DNA of 64,000 nucleotides from Amborella trichopoda. Its lineage: Eukaryota > Streptophyta > Magnoliopsida > Amborellales > Amborellaceae. How positions within the stretch are numbered: position 1 is the stretch's first letter; every line of letters begins with the position of its first letter. Location: the NCBI RefSeq assembly GCF_000471905.2, contig NW_006499435.1, forward strand, positions 847,253 through 911,252. Reading direction: 5' to 3'. The notes under the pieces were generated by a model. It did not search any database and was not told the origin of the DNA. It saw only the letters and a list, made by a program, of their open reading frames with translations. Made by a program: the position numbers and the translations under genes. This document shows positions 22,867 to 32,966 of this stretch, piece after piece.

Positions 22867-23337
22867 ACGAAATTATCGCTAATATATTTTAATTTTAATA
22901 AAATTGGAAAAAAAATCCCAAACTTTCATACCAACTTCGTTCACACATTTTTTCTTAATTTTTATGATTTTTCGGATGAAAATGCCTTTTATGATAGTCT
23001 TTTTACTGTAATAAACATTACGGTATTTTGTACCGTAATGTTCTTAAATTTCTTTACGGTCATAAAAAGATTGTAATGGTTCAAAGTCTATTGGAATTCT
23101 AAGAGATTTTAGACCATTACGGTCTTTTTATTATCTTAATGATCTGTAATGAGTATTACGGTATTCAAAGTACTGTAATTTTGTCATGCCATTTCCATTA
23201 CGGTAGAAAGACTACCATGAAGCCATTTTTTTTAAAAAAATTGTGAAAATTGATAAAAAGGGTGTTAGTGAGATTTAGAAAGTTTGGGTTTTTTTTAAAA
23301 TTTTGTTAAAATTAAAGTATATTAGACATAATTTCTC
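22867..23337. mobile_element. 471-bp inverted-repeat element with perfect 9-bp target duplication
   Basis: Flanked by TAAAACTTA on both sides (22858-22866 and 23338-23346). The ends pair over about 80 bp: left 'GAAATTATCGCTAATATATT', 'TTAATTTTAATAAAATT', 'CCCAAACTTTC'; right 'GAAAGTTTGGG', 'AATTTTGTTAAAATTAAAG', 'TATATTAGACATAATTTC'. Long ends plus a 9-bp duplication fit a Mutator-like MITE. The centre holds repeated ATTACGGT-type motifs, including a 12-bp hairpin AACATTACGGTA/TACCGTAATGTT with a TTTTG loop. Confidence 0.85.
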
Positions 23338-23351
23338 TAAAACTTATTAAG

Positions 23352-23455
23352 AATGTTATTCTCATGGTTGTAGTGGCTGTTATAAAGGTTGCTAGTGGCT
23401 GTTATTCTCATGGTTGTAGTGGCTGTTATAAAGGTTGCTGGCATTGGCTGTTGCC
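23352..23455. repeat. ~48-bp tandem duplication
   Basis: 'TTCTCATGGTTGTAGTGGC' then 'TGTTATAAAGGTTGCT' occurs twice head to tail, starting just downstream of the target duplication of the preceding element. Confidence 0.75.
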
Positions 23456-23605
23456 TAAAATTTGGCCAAATATAGGGCGATATTCTGAAAAAACAGTCCT
23501 CATGCCCGTGATTAAAAAAGAAACGGTCCATTGTGCCATGTCAGAAAGGGCATTGTAATTGTAATGGCCCTACTCAGCTTAAAAAAAAGAAAGAAAAAGG
23601 GTGTG

Positions 23606-23940
23606 GTTTGTATAGAGCCGAGGCTCTAAACAATCAAAGTAAAGTACACCTTAAAATAGTGTTAAAAGATGTTTCAATACCGGAAATCTTCGTGATGGCT
23701 TGAAATTTTATTTTTATTTCTAATGATAAAATTTTTAGAGCTTAAAAAATAGTGTACATCGAGCAGATCTACGATTACTAGAAAATTGACGGTCTGAAAA
23801 AACATTATAAGATGCACTATTTCCAATACTTTAGATCTATTTTTTCTTTTGTCTATACATTTTGAGGTCAGATGGTCAATTTGAGGATTTTGAGCATCGA
23901 AACAACTTTCTTGTTGTGAAAGTCATAGGTGGTTCAAATT
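23606..23940 (-). mobile_element. Family A MITE copy 12, right end lost
   Basis: Starts 'GTTTGTATAGAGCCGAGGCTC' (palindrome TAGAGCCGAGGCTCTA, one mismatch). The reversed body includes 'AATTGACGGTCTGAAAAAAC' and 'GAGGTCAGATGGTCAATTTG'. It stops near 'GGTGGTTCAAATTTGG' without the usual terminal palindrome. Confidence 0.6.
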
Positions 23941-24007
23941 TGGACAAAATAATGTTTTGAAACACAACAAATTGGATTGGGAATTGCTGATCCATATGAT
24001 GATCTAG

Positions 24008-24232
24008 GTTTCCCCCTAGAATCACCATATACCATTGTTTTGATAATTTTTACCATTATTGTGATAATTCGTTTCACCGATTTTTTACTGAGTCATTCAA
24101 TCTGGATTGCAAATTCAGGGGTTTCCCCCTAGAAGCACCATGTACCATTGTTTTGATAATTTTTACCATTATTGTGATAATTCTTTTCACCGATTTTTTA
24201 CTGAGTCTTTCAATCTGGATTGCCAATTCAAC
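24008..24232. repeat. 113-bp tandem duplication
   Basis: 'GTTTCCCCCTAGAA' followed by 'CCATTGTTTTGATAATTTTT', 'ACCATTATTGTGATAATTC' and 'CACCGATTTTTTACTGAGTC' is present twice, starting at 24008 and 24121, with only a few mismatches. Confidence 0.85.
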
Positions 24233-24681
24233 CGATTAAGATAGGTGTGTGACTATGAATAGGCAATATAGAACCTGATTTCGGGTTTTAAAGCACCAGC
24301 ACAAATAATATCCTTTTAAATTGGGAGAATGGAGAACCCCACGATGAACAGATGACGATTTCAGTATTGAAGACTAGAGAGAGGAGAGAGAGAGAGGCCT
24401 TGGAACTTCTATCTATAGTTGTGGTGTTGAGCAGGGGGCAGAGAGAGAGAGAGAGAGAGTAGTGGGACTTCTGCATTACTCTCAGTATATTTCAGGAAAT
24501 TAACATTTTCCAATTCCTAATCAATAATTTATACACAGATATAATCCTTTCAGAAGAATTTATATCTACTTGTTTATATTTCTCTAACATATGTAATCCT
24601 TTCAGAAGAATTTACATCTACTTGTTTATATTTCTCTTGTGAAACCAGCAAACTTCAGCGAAGCTTTCATCCTTCCATTTC

Positions 24682-26033
24682 CTATTCTTTCCCTCCTGTT
24701 AAATGATCATTCCAGCTTCCAATCAAAAGGATAGTTGTCATTATAACTGCAAGCCCCAGGAAATACCAAGTAAATCCAGCCAAAATAACCCTTAACCAGT
24801 AGCTATTCACTATGTGTAGAGCAGCAGAGCCAGCAATATGCTCATCAAGCCCACCATGGCTGCCTTCATCTCTCAAACCAACAGTCATGGCAGCAACCAA
24901 ACCAAGTGTGACTGGAATCTCGAGAGGCACCGAAATCCTTCGATCTTTGTACACATTTGTGGGTAGTTTTTCTTTGCTCGATCCTTTCGACTGGTTTGTT
25001 TGGTTCCAAGAGGTCTTTATTTCCTCTTTGTTTTTGGTGGTTGGGGTGAGAGCGGGTTTTGGAACCCAGTACTCGCTTTGGCTCGAATTGGCGGGAATTT
25101 GGCGAGGGGGTAAGGGGTTCTGGAGCCGCCTTTTTGCTGCTTCTTCGAGTTTTTTGGTTTGAGGGTGCCGGATTCTTTTGGCTACACTGATTTTTTCAGG
25201 GTTTTTGGTGTCGGATTTTGTGGGAGTAGGGGATTGTTTGGTCCACCACTGTGAAATTGATCTGATGGTTTGCATGGCTGATCTTGTTGCTGCCCTCTGT
25301 AGATCTGATTCCTGGTAGATGGTTTTGGTCAGAGAGAGAGAGACAGAGAGGGAGATGGCTGATTAAATTTGAGCAGGCATTACCTCTGGCCCCGCATGGT
25401 GAGATTTTTCAGTTGATTTTTGCATCTTCTCATTAAATTTTTTCTGCAATCTTTCAGCATCCACAAAAACATTTGCAACCCGAGCTCCGACTGTGTTGTC
25501 GTTGTTCATCCGAACATTGCCCCTTGGCTGCTTCGACATCAAAAATTCCAAAGCCGCTAATTTTGACCTCTCCACTACCCTGTGATTAATTGGAGAAACA
25601 AAGTTTATCAACGTTCTTTAAGGGAAACAGAGAGAGAGAGAGAGAGTCTCACGATATGCAATCGACTGGGCAAGCTTGAATCGCAGCTTCAATGGTATCC
25701 TCTGGATCAGCCCACTGAGACACCACCCTGGCTCTCCCATACACAGCTTCAATGGCGAACGTGTTACGAGCAGCGAGTGCGCATTTCAAGCACCCCACAC
25801 ACTTCACTTCGTCGACAAACACCGCCCTCTGCTCGTTCGCTGAACCGAACCAGGTCGAGTAGATCGGCTTCCCTGTGTAACCCTTTACCTCTGCCATTTT
25901 ACCCTGTTCCTGCTTAATTCACGACATATACTCAGTGTGAGAGAGCATAGATTACAGAGAGAGAGAAGCCATGGACAGGCAGAGATCCTCATTCAGACCG
26001 TTTTTTCTTCTCAACTGTGACTTCAGCAAAACT

Positions 26034-26064
<31 letters not shown>

Positions 26065-26070
26065 TCAAAC

Positions 26071-26113
<43 letters not shown>

Positions 26114-26681
26114 AAATCTCAAACCATGAAAGAAAAGAGGCCAGCTCCACCTTCAAATAATCACAGACACAAAACAAGAACAAATGCCTAGCTTCTAATA
26201 TTTTCAGTTCTTCAAACAAAGGAAGTAATACAGAGAGCTTAACAAATTTAAACAACATAGTGGCTAAATTTCAGCCCAAATTTACTGCAAATTTCTATTC
26301 TCTTATTCAGGTTTTTGCACCTCGAAAAGGAGAGGGAGAGAGAGAGATTACCTTGTCATAAGCCAACCTAGAACAAGGATCAGAGAGAACAGAGTAAGCC
26401 TGGTTAAGAATTATGGCCATGTCATGGCCAGCAGGCCCTGCGATATCAGGATGGCATCTCTTTTGCAGTGATCGATATGCATTCTTTATCTGTGACTGAT
26501 CAGAAGTGCTGTCGATTCCGAGTAGCTCATAAAGATCACAGTCCAGCTCTTGAGAGAGGTTACAACTCATACTCCTCAATGCATTTCTCTGTGATTTTCT
26601 GGGATTGAAGTTCCTGGTTTTTGAAGGTTTAATGGCAGGGTGATAGGGCCCATTTATCAGAAGGCCTGAACAAGGAGCCAT
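24682..26681 (-). CDS. DJC76: J-domain / [4Fe-4S] ferredoxin membrane protein (DnaJ-Fer, DJC76-like)
   Basis: Four coding exons on the minus strand: 26681-26352, 25909-25653, 25579-25384, 25311-24682. Junctions are GT-AG and in phase; product 470 aa. Residues 1-45 are Ser/Arg/Pro-rich with few acids, fitting a plastid transit peptide. The J-domain is at about 48-110 (DLYELLGIDSTSDQSQIKNA...) with HPD at 77-79, the motif that stimulates Hsp70 ATPase. A bacterial-type ferredoxin fold follows (about 137-195) with C147xxC150xxC153 and C190-P, the ligands for one [4Fe-4S] cluster. After a basic, low-complexity stretch the C-terminus has one clear hydrophobic segment (FTWYFLGLAVIMTTILLIG) and a weaker one before it. 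Chloroplast DnaJ-Fer proteins are known in plants (DJC76, DJC77, DJC82). The length favours DJC76, from memory. Substrate unknown. Confidence 0.88.
26038..26112. repeat. Two (CT)n microsatellites in intron 1 of the DJC76-like gene
   Basis: Runs at about 26034-26060 and 26073-26112, separated by 'AAATCTCAAACCATT', which recurs after the second run. This indicates a local duplication of about 50 bp. Confidence 0.85.
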
Positions 26682-26763
26682 CCTTCTTTAGAATTTAGAA
26701 AGAGTGATAGAGGTGACCCTCTTATCTATGGGAATAGATATTTCGTTGCGCTTTTGAAAGTGA

Positions 26764-26765
26764 TA

Positions 26766-26811
<46 letters not shown>

Positions 26812-27203
26812 ACTTTNNNNNNNNNNNNNNNNNNNNNNNNNNNNNNNNNNNNNNNNNNNNNNNNNNNNNNNNNNNNNNNNNNNNNNNNNNNNNNNNNNNN
26901 NNNNNNNNNNNNNNNNNNNNNNNNNNNNNNNNNNNNNNNNNNNNNNNNNNNNNNNNNNNNNNNNNNNNNNNNNNNNNNNNNNNNNNNNNNNNNNNNNNNN
27001 NNNNNNNNNNNNNNNNNNNNNNNNNNNNNNNNNNNNNNNNNNNNNNNNNNNNNNNNNNNNNNNNNNNNNNNNNNNNNNNNNNNNNNNNNNNNNNNNNNNN
27101 NNNNNNNNNNNNNNNNNNNNNNNNNNNNNNNNNNNNNNNNNNNNNNNNNNNNNNNNNNNNNNNNNNNNNNNNNNNNNNNNNNNNNNNNNNNNNNNNNNNN
27201 NNN

Positions 27204-27253
<50 letters not shown>
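26764..27253. repeat. (GA)n tract interrupted by an assembly gap
   Basis: Pure (GA)n borders the gap on the right (27204-27253) and lies just outside it on the left (26764-26809, then CTACTTT). It sits in the divergent spacer between the DJC76-like gene and the PPR gene. The predicted RERERE / SLSLSL frames that cross the Ns are artefacts. Confidence 0.9.
26817..27203. other. Assembly gap, 387 N
   Basis: A run of 387 N inside the (GA)n tract. The contents are unknown and could include promoter sequence of either neighbouring gene. Confidence 1.
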
Positions 27254-27254
<1 letters not shown>

Positions 27255-27347
27255 CAATCCTTTTTTTGCTGAGAACTGGGAAGAGAGAGAGCACCGGGAA
27301 TATGTGCTCGCGCCTTTCAAATATCTCGAGTCTGGACTGGTGCTTGC

Positions 27348-27777
27348 ACACTGGGCCGGTTGGATCGGTTTTGGTTTGGTGATTTATTCGGATATTTTAA
27401 AAAAATTTAATTAAATATTTTAAAAAATAATATAAAATTTTAAAAAACTAAAAGATTTGTTTGTAATGTATTTGGAAAGTATTGAAACACAAAGGCTCCC
27501 CATGAAGATGTGTAAATAGAATACTTGATTAGGTGTATAATAATTTTTATTTTTATACTTTTTCATCATTTTTTAAAATATTATAAAAATACTCTAAGAC
27601 ACAAATTGATTGTTTAAAATCTATTTTGTCATTAATATTCAATTTTATTCAGATGTACCTTGTTTAATAGTGCCTTATATATATATTTTATTTTTAATAC
27701 CCTTTTTGACCGTCTAGGATTTTCCCGATTGGCCGATTGATCCGGCTGGTTTGGCCCGGTTGATTTTTGGAACACTG
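27348..27777. mobile_element. Decayed hAT-type MITE (CCGGTT family) between divergent genes
   Basis: Left 'GCACACTGGGCCGGTTGGAT' then CGGTTTTGG; right 'CCGATTGATCCGGCTGGTTT', 'GGCCCGGTTGATTTTTGG', 'AACACTGGT'. The ends are GC-rich inverted repeats around an AT-rich core, the layout of the intact element at 50687-51227. No target duplication is recognisable. Confidence 0.5.
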
Positions 27778-27904
27778 GTCTCAACACATGTAGTTGTCGA
27801 AGAGAAGATTAAAAGGTACCGAAGTCTTTGATACTCTTTATGGGTGCTTTCTCGATCTTCCCGCCAGCGTTTGCAGGCGCCAAGCGCTGTTAGAATCCTG
27901 TTAC

Positions 27905-27908
<4 letters not shown>

Positions 27909-27942
<34 letters not shown>
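27909..27942. repeat. (GA)n microsatellite just upstream of the PPR start
   Basis: About 16 GA units, in frame with the PPR coding sequence and 25 bp before the preferred ATG. If the upstream ATG were used it would encode alternating Arg-Glu. Confidence 0.9.
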
Positions 27943-27943
<1 letters not shown>

Positions 27944-27966
27944 CCATAGCCGTTGGTAGTGCCTTA

Positions 27967-29844
27967 ATGTCAGTATCCATAGCCAGTAAGCTTATACCGC
28001 ACAACCCATTTCTCTCTCTCTTAGGATCAACCAAAACCATTTCACAATTGAAGCAAATCCACGCCCAAATGCTCAAAACCACCATGTTCCAAGACTCTCT
28101 CTCATTGACCAAATTACTCTCTCTCTACCTCCTCTCTGAACCTCCTCTTCTAGGCCATGCTCGATCAGTTTTCGACCAAACAGAGAATCCCAACACATTC
28201 ACCTGCAACTCCGTGATCCAATCCTACGCCAAAACCATTGGCCCTGAGGAAGCCATTGCCTTCTATGCTCAAATCTTACATAAAGGTACAAAGCCCAACT
28301 GGTATACTTTTGCTCTTCTCTCTAAAGCTTCTGCTAATCTTGGAGATTTACAGGTGTCCATGGAGATTCACTCTCAGGCCATTAAGCTTGGGCTTGATCA
28401 GGATGCCTTTGTAATGAATTCTATGTTGCATGCTTATGCCTCCTGTGGGGGTATGGAATTTGCCCATGAAATGTTCAATGAGATGGCTCATAGAGATGTG
28501 GTCTCATGGACGGCTGTGATTGCTGGATATGCGAGGAATGGACGGTCCAGAGAAGCCCTGGAGCTCTTCTTCTTGATGGGGGGCAAGGATTTCATGCCTG
28601 ATGAAATCACCATGGTTACTGTGATCAATGCGTGTTCAAGATTAAAGGATTTGCAAATGGGTAGAGAGATAGAGAGAATGGTTCATGAAATGGGGGTTGG
28701 GTCAAATGTTTATATTATGAATTCTTTGATAGATATGTATGCCAAATGTGGGTGCATGGATATATCCTGTGAGTTATTCAATAAAATGGGAGAAAAGAAT
28801 TTGGTTTCATGGAACTCAATGGTAGCAGGCTACGTGAATTTTGGGGACATGAAGTCGGCTCGAGAAATCTTCGATAAGATGCCTGAGAGAAATGTGGTTT
28901 CTTGGAGTGCAATGGTCAGTGGGTATTCTCAAAATGGGGAATTCAAAGAAGCCTTGACAATGTATAGTAGAATGAAGGCTTCGGCGGTCCCACCAAATAA
29001 TGCATCGATAACTAGCGCTATCTCAGCTTGCTCAAATCTGGGGGTTCTTGAATTGGGCCAAAAGATTCACAAAGAAATCAAAGAAAGTAAGATCAAGAGA
29101 GATGTTCTGTTAAGCACTGCCCTAGTGGACATGTATGCAAAGTGTGGAGAGTTGGAAAAAGCACAGTTGTTATTTGATGGGATTCAAAAGAAAAGCTTGA
29201 TTTCTTGGAATGTTATGATAATGGGGCTGGCTATCCATGGGAGAGTGAAGGATTGCCTTGAGACTTTTGCCAAGATGGAGAGAGATGGGTTTAAACCAGA
29301 TAGTGTGACCTTTGTTGGGGTCTTATCTGGGTGTGCCCATGCTGGTTGGTTAGAAGGAGGGAGGGATTATTTCCATAGAATGAGTGAGATTTATGGGATT
29401 AGCCCTAAGCTTGAGCACTATGCTTGTATGGTGGACCTCTTAGGTAGAGCTGGGCTCATAGAGGAGGCCTATGAATTTGTAAAAACCTCAGTTGTGAAGC
29501 CTGATGTAGTGATTTGGGGTTCTCTTTTGAGTGCTTGTAAGGTTCATGGAAATGTAGGCATAGGTGAGCTTGTGGCTAGCCATCTTCTAGAGTTGGACCC
29601 TGGCCATGGTGGGGCACATGTGCTTTTATCAAATATATATGCAGCTTCTAGTAGGTGGGGTGAGGTGATGGAGGTGAGGAAGAGGATGAGAGAGAGAGGA
29701 ATTGAAAGTAGGAGGGGTTGGAGTTTGATTGAGCTGGGTGCAACTGTTCATGAGTTTCTAGTTAGAGATGACATGCATCCCCAAATTGGAGAAATCCTTT
29801 TCACGCTAAGAGGCATGGAACCACATATGAAGTCAATAGATTAG
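27967..29844 (+). CDS. Pentatricopeptide repeat protein, PLS class, E/E+ subtype
   Basis: Intronless, 625 aa from the ATG at 27967 (MSVSIASKLIPHNPFLSLLG). PPR proteins bind organelle RNA one base per repeat; PLS-class members usually take part in C-to-U editing or RNA processing in mitochondria or plastids. Alternating P, L and S motifs are plain: KQIHAQMLK, NPNTFTCNSVIQSYAK, DVVSWTAVIAGYARNGRSRE, NVYIMNSLIDMYAKCG, NVVSWSAMVSGYSQNGEFKE, DVLLSTALVDMYAKCGELEK, PKLEHYACMVDLLGRAG. It ends with an E domain (VIWGSLLSACKVHGNVGIGE ... HVLLSNIYAASSRWGEV) and an E+-like segment (RRGWSLIEL ... VHEFLVRDDMHP). There is no DYW deaminase domain, so any editing would need a partner supplying it. An in-frame ATG at 27844 would add 41 residues including a (RE)n tract from a microsatellite; the later start has a normal-looking N-terminus and is preferred. 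Confidence 0.93.
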   Translation: MSVSIASKLIPHNPFLSLLGSTKTISQLKQIHAQMLKTTMFQDSLSLTKLLSLYLLSEPPLLGHARSVFDQTENPNTFTCNSVIQSYAKTIGPEEAIAFYAQILHKGTKPNWYTFALLSKASANLGDLQVSMEIHSQAIKLGLDQDAFVMNSMLHAYASCGGMEFAHEMFNEMAHRDVVSWTAVIAGYARNGRSREALELFFLMGGKDFMPDEITMVTVINACSRLKDLQMGREIERMVHEMGVGSNVYIMNSLIDMYAKCGCMDISCELFNKMGEKNLVSWNSMVAGYVNFGDMKSAREIFDKMPERNVVSWSAMVSGYSQNGEFKEALTMYSRMKASAVPPNNASITSAISACSNLGVLELGQKIHKEIKESKIKRDVLLSTALVDMYAKCGELEKAQLLFDGIQKKSLISWNVMIMGLAIHGRVKDCLETFAKMERDGFKPDSVTFVGVLSGCAHAGWLEGGRDYFHRMSEIYGISPKLEHYACMVDLLGRAGLIEEAYEFVKTSVVKPDVVIWGSLLSACKVHGNVGIGELVASHLLELDPGHGGAHVLLSNIYAASSRWGEVMEVRKRMRERGIESRRGWSLIELGATVHEFLVRDDMHPQIGEILFTLRGMEPHMKSID

Positions 29845-30984
29845 ATCACTGCTAAATTTGATAGACAACATAAATTTACCAGTGTTTCTAGACAGAGGGA
29901 ATTGAAGTTTGAAGATTTTCCCACAGCTATCAATGTACAATACAGGTCAATTTATTGATATAAATATATTTAGCCTCTTCTTAATAACTGAATGTATCCT
30001 AACCTTTGGCCTCTCAATTTCTACGCGTGATTCCAAAATTTATGTAGATATCTCACATCATGGGCTCCTAAAGTGTATTAGCTAAAATATCATGTGGGTA
30101 TCATACATTCACACAGCTAAACCCCTGCCTATAATTATTTTTAGGACCCCGAGATTTGGGAATCAACCTCATGTACCTAATAACCAACCAAAACAAGGGA
30201 AAAATAATCATACACTTTTGATGTGCCTAAAAAATAACACCCTAACATTGATCAAAGAGACAAAAAATTTTGACTGTTGGGTCAAGTATTCACAAACTTA
30301 AAACTCATTTTTAGTGAAAATACTCACTTGGTGACTCTAAAGTGGATCTCAAAAATCTCTTGAGCTAGTCTTTCATGGAAATACACTAATTTGCTCTCCA
30401 ACACATTATTGTTCTTGTAGAGTATAAACTCTGAATTTTAATAATGCTGCAATGAGAATCTCACTACTTTTGCTCAGTTATATCAACATTTAGAACTGGA
30501 AACTGAGTGTTGGTCCGTGAATTGTAGCAGCGGCAAGGATGTTAATAAACCAAAGGGGCATGTTTCCTCAAAAGGGAGGAGGGGGAAAGTGAAGGTTGAG
30601 GGCAAAAAGGGTTAGAACACCTAGAGGAAGCAAGGCAAAGCCAATGCTTCGAGTCAACCCTGACTTGCTTCTACTGCAGGAGGGCCTAAAGTTCACTTGT
30701 AAATGTCATTTAATCATATACATTTACTAATAGTTGTGGTGAGTTGCTAGTTGTTCATTCACTCTCTAGTGGTTAGATCATGGATTTAAGAGCATCAAAA
30801 CATATAAAAGGGATGCAGACTAGTTTCTTAAGCTTTGTTGACTTTTAGTGGAGGTGTAAACAACACTATCGAAAACATGGCAAAGGTGGAGACTTAAGGG
30901 TTGCAATTTCAATTTGGTCTTGTCATGCTTCTTCATGATGGGATCTACTCTCCTAGGATCAGAAAGGGCTACTTTCAATGCCCA
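29845..30984. other. PPR 3' flank, no gene supported
   Basis: AT-rich with no recognisable protein motif. It presumably includes the PPR 3' UTR at its start. Confidence 0.45.
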
Positions 30985-31525
30985 AGTAAGATCATCATCA
31001 TCATCATCAAAGTTTTTTTCTAATTAATTGGAGTCGGCTATAAGAATCTTGGTCCGTCATTCTGGTCTATTAACCCTCAGTGAGTCCATAAGTCTTTATA
31101 TTTTTTCTTACTACTTCCAACCATATCATTTTAGGTATACCCTTTGCCCTTTTCAAGCCTTCCATTTGATCTAACTCGCACCTCCTAATAGATGTTGTAC
31201 TAGGTCTGCGTCGCACATGGCTAGCCCACCTAAGTCTACTCTCTCTCATCTTACCACTTATTGGTGCCACACCAAAATTTTTCCGAATGTATTTATTTTA
31301 AATTTTACCCTTCTTATTTTGCCACTCATCAATCTTAACATCATAATCTCCGCAACGCTCATTTTATGTGTATATTGGTTTTTAACCGCCTAACATTCTG
31401 CACCATAGAGCAAAGCTGGTCTCACATCTATCCTATAGAACTTGTCATTCAGCTTCATTGGTATGCGGCGATCACATAAAATTTTGATTGCATGCCTCCA
31501 CTTTGCCCGCCCAGATATCCTATAG
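30985..31525 (-). pseudogene. RTE-type LINE, 3' end of the reverse transcriptase ORF
   Basis: On the minus strand, 31520-31375 reads GWAKWRHAIKILCDRRIPMK and then 'LNDKFYRIDVRPALLYGAE', the conserved region after the polymerase domain of plant RTE LINEs. Further down, 31270-31070 reads MAPISGKMRESRLRWASHVR then 'RRPSTTSIRRCE'. The 3' end is 'GGAGTCGGCTATAAG' in reverse, closing with a (GAT)n tail on the minus strand (the (ATC)n at 30988-31005), as is usual for RTE. Several stops and frameshifts; 5' truncated. Confidence 0.85.
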
Positions 31526-32118
31526 AAATTGCCCAGCTAAATATTTATTTTATTTCTTAAGTGACATGGTTCTAGATATTTATTTTATTTCTTAAGTGAC
31601 ATGGTTCAAATTGAATTTTTAATGATTCCTTGTTTGATCGAATTCTTCTTTGATGGGTTATTTACTATGAAATTGGAGGATGCATGCTTTACTCGTCTCT
31701 CGTCATCTGCTTTGGCTTTTCCTTCTTTCCCTTTTGATGTGAACCAGGTTTCTGATTCATTATTGGTCATGCTGGATTGGGTTTTATTGTTAATCATAGG
31801 ATGACTGGGTTAGTCAATTAAAGACCCTTGGTGATCTTTGATTAACGTAAATTTACCCACATGTGAAAGTTGTTTAAGACGATAAACTATATTTAAAAAT
31901 GGTTAAATATATAGATATTTAAATTTTGTGTCTGGTCCAATCGTTTTGACCCGACTCCTTGCCACCCCTAAAATTATCAATTCACATTATGAATATGCAT
32001 GCTTAATCACACAAAAATTTGTGCCAATTAACTAAGATACATAAGTTATAAATTGAGAACTACTAAAAAAGGATAATTAAGGTTGGCAGGGACTCGAATT
32101 TATTCAAGAGAAATGATT
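31526..32118. other. Intergenic DNA with a 40-bp tandem duplication and a MITE end
   Basis: 'ATATTTATTTTATTTCTTAA' then 'GTGACATGGTTC' occurs twice at 31539-31612. At 31940-31975, 'TTTTGACCCGACTCCTTGCC' then ACCCCTAAA is the right end of a GGTGGCAA-type hAT MITE like the one at 34232-34497. Confidence 0.45.
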
Positions 32119-32536
32119 TAGGATGTGGTTTGCATGACGTTGCAAGCTTAAAAAAATTAAAGTAAAGTGTACTTCTAAACTTTGTCATAACTCATAAGAT
32201 GCAATTTTGGAGTGAAATTTTTTTAGGATGGCACGAGAATCCATTTTCATATATGATTATAAAATTTTAAACTTAAAAAATGGTTCAAATCAAATAAATT
32301 TATAAATACATGAAAATCTTGAAAAGAGACGGTCCGGATAATGTGTTGCATGATACACCAAAAATAGTACTATATTTAAGATTTGGAATTTTTATTTTCT
32401 TCATATCCATATATTGTGATGTGAAAACTATCAATTAGATGTTTTTCCAACGTCAATATAGTTTTTTTTTTTGGATTTTTGAGGTGCACTTTAATGTTAT
32501 ATTTTAAAGTGTCATCGTTATATAAACTTTTTCCAA
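32119..32536 (-). mobile_element. Family A MITE copy 13
   Basis: Left 'GTGGTTTGCATGACGTTGC' then AAGCTTAAAA; right 'TTGAGGTGCACTTTAATG', 'TTTAAAGTGTCATCGTTATA', 'TAAACTTTTTCC'. The reversed body is clear ('GAAAAGAGACGGTCCGGATA', 'TATATGATTATAAAATTTTA'). Terminal palindromes are eroded. Confidence 0.6.
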
Positions 32537-32966
32537 TAATTTATATTATAAGTATTTTACTTGAGAGCAACATTATGGCGCAATACAGCACTCCAGTCCG
32601 GACATGGAAGGAGGACTCAAAACACCTCTTGATCACCTGCTAACCCATTTCTACCCTCAAAATGTTAAATTTGGAGCTCTATACAAATGTTGCAAATCTG
32701 ATAGTTCTATGAAAACCTTGAAATTGATAGTTTGGAGAAAATGGTGCAAGATGGTTCATCCTTCGGGCTTTAAAACAATTTTTTTTTTCCAAATTCATGA
32801 TTGTAGAGGTCGATAATGGATTTTGCAGTATTTCTTGTCCTCGATCTACTTGATGATAGGGTTTTGAGATGCTACTGTATGCACCTGCAGTCGTGCCAAA
32901 TCTTTAAGATGGATTTTGTACTTAATTTTGTATTTTATATAATCTTTAACATGGAGAGACTTTATA

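Noticed and set aside
24812..25162. 116-codon open frame on the + strand
   Set aside because: Antisense shadow of the last coding exon of the DJC76-like gene, which has domain support and consistent splice sites.
26688..27351. Open frames of 170-210 codons across 26.7-27.35 kb
   Set aside because: They cross 387 N and (GA)n runs; the apparent openness is an artefact of unknown bases.
27714..28112. 132-codon minus-strand frame overlapping the PPR start
   Set aside because: Contains SLSLSL from the (GA)n run and lies antisense to the PPR coding region.
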